DNA from: Mesorhizobium sp. 113-3-3 | GTDB lineage: Bacteria; Pseudomonadota; Alphaproteobacteria; Rhizobiales; Rhizobiaceae | DNA length: 64,000 nucleotides | Direction: 5' to 3' | Assembly: GCF_016756495.1 (NCBI RefSeq) | Contig: NZ_AP023243.1 | Coordinates: 4,840,501 to 4,904,500 of the forward strand | Shown: positions 59,459 to 64,000 of the stretch, piece by piece | Layout of the letters: each line of letters begins with the position of its first letter | Position numbering within the stretch: position 1 is the stretch's first letter | Notes under the pieces: model-generated | The model's database searches: none | What the model was told of the DNA's origin: nothing | Seen by the model: only the letters and a program-made list of their open reading frames with translations | Program-made: the position numbers and the translations under genes

Positions 59459-60223
59459 TCAGCTCGCGGCGCTGAAGCGCAGGATCTCGCGGCCGTCCTT
59501 GTCCGATACGGTGAGCTTGCCGGCATCGACCTTGTAGGACGCCGCCTTGGTCAAGGCATCGAACAAGGCCTTTTCCTCTGCCATCACCTCGGGCGCGCAG
59601 GCCTTGTAGGTCGAGCCGATGTCGCTGATGGCGATCGCCTGGCCATCGACTTTCGCGGTGGCGAAATAGCTGTTGCAGGGGCCGCTGCCGCCGGCCTTGC
59701 CGGCCTCGCTGACCCTGAACGTCGCCTGCGGCGCGGTGATGGCGCCAATGCCGTCGACATAGTCGACCACCCAGAGCTGGCCGAAGACGGAAGCCGTCGG
59801 CTCGGTACGTGACGCAACCATCTTCAGCATGATGGTCTGCGGCGCGTCAGTCAGCGGATCGACCTGATGGCGCACGTCGGAAATGAACATCAACTTGCCG
59901 TCAACGGTGATCCGCGCCTGCAAGGCGTAGGTCATCTGCGGCCGGATCGCCGATGGATCGAACTTGATCTCGAAGCTGATCGGCACCTGGCCGGCCGGCT
60001 TGACTGTCTGCTCGCCTATGATCCTGGCCGGTGCGTCGGCCAGCGAGACATCGGCAAGCTGGACGGAAAGCACGGCACTGGGCGGCAAAGCGATGCGTTC
60101 GCGATAGATCACTTCGCCCCTTACCGCCTTTTCAGCGGCCACGGACAGTTCCGGCACCGCCAGGATGCCGACGACCAGAGGCACGAAGCCGAAGACGAAG
60201 AACTCCGCGAGCCTGTCCAGCAT
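59459..60223 (-). CDS. YbaY/META-domain envelope protein
   Basis: Protein of 254 residues from the ATG at 60223, where AAGGGAGG lies 6 nt upstream. A hydrophobic N-terminus (FGFVPLVVGILAVPELSVAA) acts as signal or anchor. Then a YbaY-like beta domain (VRGEVIYRERIALPPSAVLS, VPISFEIKFDPSAIRPQMTY) followed by a C-terminal META/HslJ-like domain (SEAGKAGGSGPCNSYFATAK, TYKACAPEVMAEEKALFDAL). Both domains occur in lipoproteins linked to heat or motility. No lipobox is visible. Confidence 0.82.
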   Translation of the reverse strand: MLDRLAEFFVFGFVPLVVGILAVPELSVAAEKAVRGEVIYRERIALPPSAVLSVQLADVSLADAPARIIGEQTVKPAGQVPISFEIKFDPSAIRPQMTYALQARITVDGKLMFISDVRHQVDPLTDAPQTIMLKMVASRTEPTASVFGQLWVVDYVDGIGAITAPQATFRVSEAGKAGGSGPCNSYFATAKVDGQAIAISDIGSTYKACAPEVMAEEKALFDALTKAASYKVDAGKLTVSDKDGREILRFSAAS

Positions 60224-60242
60224 GACCACCTCCCTTGCCCCG

Positions 60243-60300
60243 GGCCGCCAATGCCCATGGCTGCCAATACCTTGGGCTGCCAATGTCCTGGGCTGACCAA
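60243..60300. repeat. 16-bp tandem repeat upstream of the YbaY/META gene
   Basis: Units beginning GGCTGCCAAT repeat at 60243 (variant), 60259, 60275 and partly 60291, about 3.6 copies, within the leader of the minus-strand gene. May alter spacing of promoter elements. Confidence 0.75.
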
Positions 60301-60351
60301 GTGCGCTCAATTGGCCAAAGGATTGCGGTCAATACATGGCTGCGACGGGAT

Positions 60352-60831
60352 TTATTCGGGCGGTGACTTCCAGCGCTTTGCCGCCTGCGCGTCGGTTTCC
60401 TTGGCCTCGACCCAGCCACCTTCGGAACCATCAACGCGATGCTCCTTCTTCCAGAAGGGCGCGCGCGATTTGAGGTAGTCCATGAGAAAGTTCGCTGCCT
60501 CGAACGCGGCCTGGCGATGGGCCGAAGCGGCCACCACCAGCACGATGTTCTCGCCGGGGCGAATCTTGCCGTGGCGGTGGATGACAGTGAGGCCTTGCAG
60601 CGGCCAGCGCTCGACCGCCTCGGCGGCGATGCGGCCGATCTCGGCCTGCGCCATGCCGGGATAATGTTCGAGCTCCAGCGCCGAGAGCGCGCCCTGCTCG
60701 TCGCGGCAGAGGCCGGAGAAAGAAACCACCGCACCAATGTCGGTGCGGCCTTGAGTCAGTCCCGCGATCTCGGCGGCGACGTCGAAATCCTCGCGCTGGA
60801 TGCGCACGGTCGGCGCCAGGACGGCCGACAT
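60352..60831 (-). CDS. moaE: Molybdopterin synthase large subunit MoaE
   Basis: Catalytic subunit of 159 residues converting precursor Z to molybdopterin with MoaD thiocarboxylate. Marks: VVSFSGLCRDEQGALSALEL, VIHRHGKIRPGENIVLVVAA, AAFEAANFLMDYLKSRAPFW and the catalytic Lys in FWKKEHRVDGSEGGWVEAKE. Five nt after moaD; last gene of the operon. Confidence 0.95.
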   Translation of the reverse strand: MSAVLAPTVRIQREDFDVAAEIAGLTQGRTDIGAVVSFSGLCRDEQGALSALELEHYPGMAQAEIGRIAAEAVERWPLQGLTVIHRHGKIRPGENIVLVVAASAHRQAAFEAANFLMDYLKSRAPFWKKEHRVDGSEGGWVEAKETDAQAAKRWKSPPE

Positions 60832-60836
60832 GGGTG

Positions 60837-61094
60837 TCAGCCCCCGGTCATCGGCGGGAACAGCGCGATCTCGCGTGCGCCCGCTATCTTTTCGCGGTGG
60901 TCGACATGTTCCTGGTTGATGGCAACGCGGATCACGTCGGGATATTGCAACGCGTGCTCGTAGCCTTCGCCGCGCGACTGCAGCCAGCGCAACAGGTCGG
61001 CGACCGTCTCGATGCCGGCGGGCAATTCGACATCCTCTTCAGGCATGCCGATACGTTCGCGCACCCAGGCAAAATAGATGAGGCGGGTCGTCAT
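60837..61094 (-). CDS. moaD: Molybdopterin synthase small subunit MoaD
   Basis: Ubiquitin-like protein of 85 residues ending in the diglycine FPPMTGG that becomes thiocarboxylated and donates sulfur. Begins TTRLIYFAWVRERIGMPEED. One nt after pgsA. Confidence 0.95.
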   Translation of the reverse strand: MTTRLIYFAWVRERIGMPEEDVELPAGIETVADLLRWLQSRGEGYEHALQYPDVIRVAINQEHVDHREKIAGAREIALFPPMTGG

Positions 61095-61095
61095 C

Positions 61096-61692
61096 TCACT
61101 CGTCCATGATGTGCTTGAGGCCGGCGCGGAAATAGTCGTAGCCGGTGTAGAGCGTGACGAGTGCGGCGATCCACAGCAGCACCAGGCCGGTCTGCGTCGT
61201 CAGCGGGAAGATCTTGTCGCCGGCCGGCCCCGCCAGCAGGAAGGCGATGGCGACCATCTGGATGGTGGTCTTCCATTTGGCGAGCTGCGTCACCGGCACC
61301 GAGACCTTGAGCGCCGCCAGATATTCGCGCAGGCCCGAGACCAGAATCTCGCGGCACAGGATGATGATGGCCGCCCACAGCGACCAGCCGGCAATGCCGG
61401 CATGGCGATCGGTGTCGGCCGCCAGCAGCAAAAGGCAGGTGGCGACCAGCAGCTTGTCGGCGATCGGGTCGAGCATCTTGCCGATGTTGGAGGTCTGCTG
61501 CCAGGCGCGCGCAAAATAGCCGTCGAAATAATCGGTGACGGACGCCAGCAGGAAAATGACCAGCGCCGACCAGCGGGCGAAGTCGCTCGATTTCAGATGG
61601 CCTTCGAGAAAAAAGCACAGCACCACCAGCGGCACCGCGATGATGCGGGCGTAGGTCAGCATGTTGGGCAGGTTGAACGCGCGCTGGGCCAT
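61096..61692 (-). CDS. pgsA: Phosphatidylglycerophosphate synthase PgsA
   Basis: Membrane enzyme of 198 residues making phosphatidylglycerophosphate from CDP-DAG and glycerol-3-phosphate. CDP-alcohol motif TDYFDGYFARAWQQTSNIGK with MLDPIADKLL. About five helices. Starts NLPNMLTYARIIAVPLVVLC. Follows uvrC by 96 nt, a conserved Rhizobiales order. Confidence 0.95.
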   Translation of the reverse strand: MAQRAFNLPNMLTYARIIAVPLVVLCFFLEGHLKSSDFARWSALVIFLLASVTDYFDGYFARAWQQTSNIGKMLDPIADKLLVATCLLLLAADTDRHAGIAGWSLWAAIIILCREILVSGLREYLAALKVSVPVTQLAKWKTTIQMVAIAFLLAGPAGDKIFPLTTQTGLVLLWIAALVTLYTGYDYFRAGLKHIMDE

Positions 61693-61788
61693 ATCTGGTG
61701 GACTCTTTCTGCCTGCGTACTCAAATCAGAAGGCAATGTAGGGGGTCAACAGGCCAGATTCGACTGGCCAGCTGAAAGTGCCGAATTT

Positions 61789-63855
61789 TCAACTTTCGTG
61801 GAAATGATTGTAGACCAGTTTGGCGACCTGTTCGGAAATACCGTCGACTTTCCTCAAATCCTCGATCGCGGCACGGCTGACGGCCTTGGCGGTGCCGAAT
61901 GCCAGCAGCAGCGCCCGCTTGCGGCCGGGGCCGATGCCGGCAATCTCGTCCAGCGGGCTCTTGACCATCTCCTTCTTGCGCCGCGCCCGGTGCGACCCGA
62001 TGGCGAAGCGATGGACCTCGTCGCGCAGCCGCTGGACGAAATAGAGCACCGGGTCGCGCACCGGCAGCGAAAACGAATCCTTGCCCTTGACGAAAAAGCG
62101 CTCGCGGCCAGCATCGCGGTCCTGGCCCTTGGCGATGCCGATCGCCACGACGCGGTCCTCGATGCCGAGATCGGCGAGAATCTTGCGTACCGCCGTCATC
62201 TGGCCCTGGCCGCCATCGATCAGGATGACGTCGGGCCAGGCCGGGAAGCTGCCGGAGATGTCGTCTTCGATATCATCCCCTGCTTCCGCCGAGGCGGCAT
62301 CGTCGGGCACGACATCGCCATGCTCCTTGAGCAGCCGCGAAAAGCGCCGTTCCATCACCTCGCGCATCATGCCGAAATCGTCGCCGGGCGTGATCTCGGT
62401 CGAGCGGATGTTGAATTTCCGGTACTGGTTTTTGACAAACCCTTCCGGTCCCGCGACGACCATGGCGCCGACCGCATTGGTGCCCATGATGTGCGAGTTG
62501 TCATAGACCTCGATGCGCACCGGCGGCTTGGCCAGGCCGAAGGTCTCGGCGAAACCGGCAAGCAGGCGCCCCTGCGTCGAGGTCTCGGCCAGCCTGCGGC
62601 CCAACGCCTCGCGGGCGTTCTGCAAGGCATTGTCGGTCAGGTCCTTCTTTTCGCCGCGCTGCGGCACGGAGATCGCAACCTTGCGGCCGGCGCGGGTCGA
62701 AAGCGCCTCGGCCAGCAATTCCTGGTCCTCCACCGTGTGCGACAGAAGGATTGCCCGCGGCGTCGGCTTGTCGTCGTAGAACTGCGCCAGGAACGAGCCC
62801 AATACTTCCGATCCTTCCAGCGCGGGATCGGCTTTGGGGAAATAGGCGCGGTTGCCCCAGTTCTGGCCGGTGCGGAAGAAGAACACCTGGATGCAGACCT
62901 GGCCGCCCTCCTGATGGATGGCGAAGACATCGGCCTCGTCGACAGTGGCGGGATTGATGCCCTGGTGGCTCTGCACATGCGACAGGGCGGCCAGCCGATC
63001 GCGATAGATGGCGGCACGTTCGAAATCGAGGTCTTCGGACGCTTGCTGCATGGCGGCCGAAATCTCGGTCTTCACCTTCTGGCTGCGGCCGGACAAGAAA
63101 TCCTTGGCCTCGGCGACCAGCTCGGCATAGCCCTCATGCGAGATTTCGCCGGTGCAGGGGCCGGCGCAACGCTTGATCTGGTAGAGCAGGCACGGCCGCG
63201 TGCGGTTCTCGTAGAACGAGTTGGTGCAGCTGCGCAGCAGGAAGGCGCGCTGCAGCGAATTGATGGTGCGGCCGACGGCGCCGGCTGAAGCAAAGGGGCC
63301 GAAATAGTCGCCTTTTCGCGACCGCGCGCCGCGATGCTTGTAGATGCCGGGCGAGACATGGTCGCCGGTCAAAAGGATATAGGGGAACGACTTGTCGTCG
63401 CGCATCAGCACGTTGAATCGCGGCCGCAAGCGCTTGATAAGATTGGCTTCGAGCAGCAGCGCCTCGATCTCGGTGCGGGTGACGACGAACTCCATCGTCG
63501 ACGTCTCGCGGACCATGCGGCCAATGCGGCTGGTGTGGAACCTGCCTTGCGCGTAGTTGGTGACGCGCTTCTTCAGGCTGCGCGCCTTGCCGACATAGAG
63601 CACGTCGCCGGCGGCGTTCATCATGCGGTAGACGCCGGGCGCGTTGGGCAGCCGCTTGACCAGCGTCTGGATCACCTCGGCGCCGACCATGCCTTCGGCA
63701 TCGCCGGCGTGCGGCGTCCAGTCGATGGCCGTGAAGGCGACATCCGGGCCTGTCGGTTCGACGATCTCCTCGAGCGCCTCGTCCTCGAGGTCGATTTCGG
63801 GAGGCAGGTCATCGGCGCCGCCGCGCGGCTTGCTCTTTTGGTCTAAAGGACTCAT
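61789..63855 (-). CDS. uvrC: Excinuclease ABC subunit C
   Basis: Nucleotide-excision-repair endonuclease of 688 residues, cutting on both sides of damage with UvrB. GIY-YIG domain: [29 protein letters not shown], and [20 protein letters not shown]. Then UvrBC-binding helix ([20 protein letters not shown]), UvrC RNase-H-like domain ([33 protein letters not shown]) and C-terminal HhH ([40 protein letters not shown]). Start at 63855 is favoured over 63888 because it forms an ATGA overlap with the upstream SDR gene. Confidence 0.97.
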   Translation of the reverse strand: MSPLDQKSKPRGGADDLPPEIDLEDEALEEIVEPTGPDVAFTAIDWTPHAGDAEGMVGAEVIQTLVKRLPNAPGVYRMMNAAGDVLYVGKARSLKKRVTNYAQGRFHTSRIGRMVRETSTMEFVVTRTEIEALLLEANLIKRLRPRFNVLMRDDKSFPYILLTGDHVSPGIYKHRGARSRKGDYFGPFASAGAVGRTINSLQRAFLLRSCTNSFYENRTRPCLLYQIKRCAGPCTGEISHEGYAELVAEAKDFLSGRSQKVKTEISAAMQQASEDLDFERAAIYRDRLAALSHVQSHQGINPATVDEADVFAIHQEGGQVCIQVFFFRTGQNWGNRAYFPKADPALEGSEVLGSFLAQFYDDKPTPRAILLSHTVEDQELLAEALSTRAGRKVAISVPQRGEKKDLTDNALQNAREALGRRLAETSTQGRLLAGFAETFGLAKPPVRIEVYDNSHIMGTNAVGAMVVAGPEGFVKNQYRKFNIRSTEITPGDDFGMMREVMERRFSRLLKEHGDVVPDDAASAEAGDDIEDDISGSFPAWPDVILIDGGQGQMTAVRKILADLGIEDRVVAIGIAKGQDRDAGRERFFVKGKDSFSLPVRDPVLYFVQRLRDEVHRFAIGSHRARRKKEMVKSPLDEIAGIGPGRKRALLLAFGTAKAVSRAAIEDLRKVDGISEQVAKLVYNHFHES

Positions 63856-64000
63856 TCCGTCATGCCTGTCACATCGGGCGTCTGCCATGCAAGATGCTGG
63901 CCGCCATCGAGCGCGATCATCTGACCAGTTACCGAGCGCGCATCCCAGAGATAGCGGATGGTGGCGCCGAATTCCGGCAATTCCGGGCCGCGCTTCAGGA
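63852..64000 (-). CDS. SDR-family oxidoreductase (C-terminal end only, 5' beyond window)
   Basis: The last 49 codons read [40 protein letters not shown] and end [18 protein letters not shown] is the C-terminal signature of short-chain dehydrogenases/reductases; the catalytic part is off the edge. Ends 4 nt into uvrC (ATGA overlap), so coupled translation is expected. Confidence 0.85.
   Translation of the reverse strand, partial: LKRGPELPEFGATIRYLWDARSVTGQMIALDGGQHLAWQTPDVTGMTE

Noticed and set aside
61078..63288. 736-codon plus-strand open frame antisense to uvrC and pgsA
   Set aside because: Composition typical of antisense shadows in GC-rich genes; sense genes are complete and conserved.

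Overview
The window is a high-GC chromosomal segment of an alphaproteobacterium in Rhizobiales, most likely Mesorhizobium. The strongest taxonomic sign is an array of five DUF680-type secreted micro-proteins (30.8-32.7 kb), a family essentially known from Mesorhizobium. It is supported by an aap-type general amino-acid ABC operon, a Ros/MucR regulator, rhizobial extragenic palindromes and the uvrC-pgsA-moaD-moaE gene order. No integrase, transposase, CRISPR array or rRNA was seen. The only RNA genes recognised are tRNA-Arg(TCT) and tRNA-Pro(TGG).

Layout. 0-3 kb: aapJ-aapQ-aapM on the minus strand, with aapM cut by the left edge. 3.4-5 kb: a DUF1326/DUF2182 pair. 5.3-9.7 kb: a cystathionine beta-lyase-like enzyme, an HPP-CBS membrane protein, an ECF sigma factor, and a DUF4142-cupredoxin pair that shares a promoter motif with the sigma gene. 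9.7-15.3 kb: a methyltransferase, a broken alpha/beta hydrolase, a divergent enoyl-CoA hydratase/TetR pair, a DUF6065-like protein overlapping a TPR protein tail to tail, and an anion transporter. 15.4-20.7 kb: a glycosyltransferase, a diguanylate cyclase, and an OmpR/histidine-kinase pair facing two small envelope proteins. 20.7-25.2 kb: small proteins behind general-stress (EcfG-type) promoter motifs, two tRNAs around a complex I accessory subunit, an NmrA/LysR divergent pair, and a VapBC module with a readable operator. 25.4-30.8 kb: housekeeping genes hdaA, an AI-2E permease, a CDP-alcohol phosphatidyltransferase, purM, purN and a SixA-like phosphatase.

30.8-33 kb: the DUF680 array. 33-41 kb: a Tct-type two-component system, a nitrate/sulfonate/THI5-type ABC transporter, dapB and a UvrD-like helicase. 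41-48.4 kb: small genes, then a catabolic operon (diaminopropionate ammonia-lyase, carbamoylase, M20 amidohydrolase) with a divergent Lrp regulator, a flavin oxidoreductase and an agmatinase-family enzyme. 48.4-53.5 kb: a single-subunit molybdopterin oxidoreductase, an ABC-F protein and a MucR homologue with a degenerate zinc site. 53.3-57.5 kb: a 2-oxoglutarate/Fe(II) oxygenase, an EamA exporter and a micro-protein opposite a LysR regulator, then GNAT and DinB proteins. 57.6-64 kb: GST, a DUF2934 protein, ndk, a YbaY/META protein, and the SDR-uvrC-pgsA-moaD-moaE operon running off the right edge.

The most notable layers are regulatory: a shared ECF promoter upstream of the sigma gene and of DUF4142, several EcfG-type promoters (GGAAC-N16-CGTT) in front of minus-strand genes, a two-site operator on the vapBC promoter, and the repeated leaders and terminators of the DUF680 array. 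Functions are inferred from sequence motifs recognised by eye; no database search was run.
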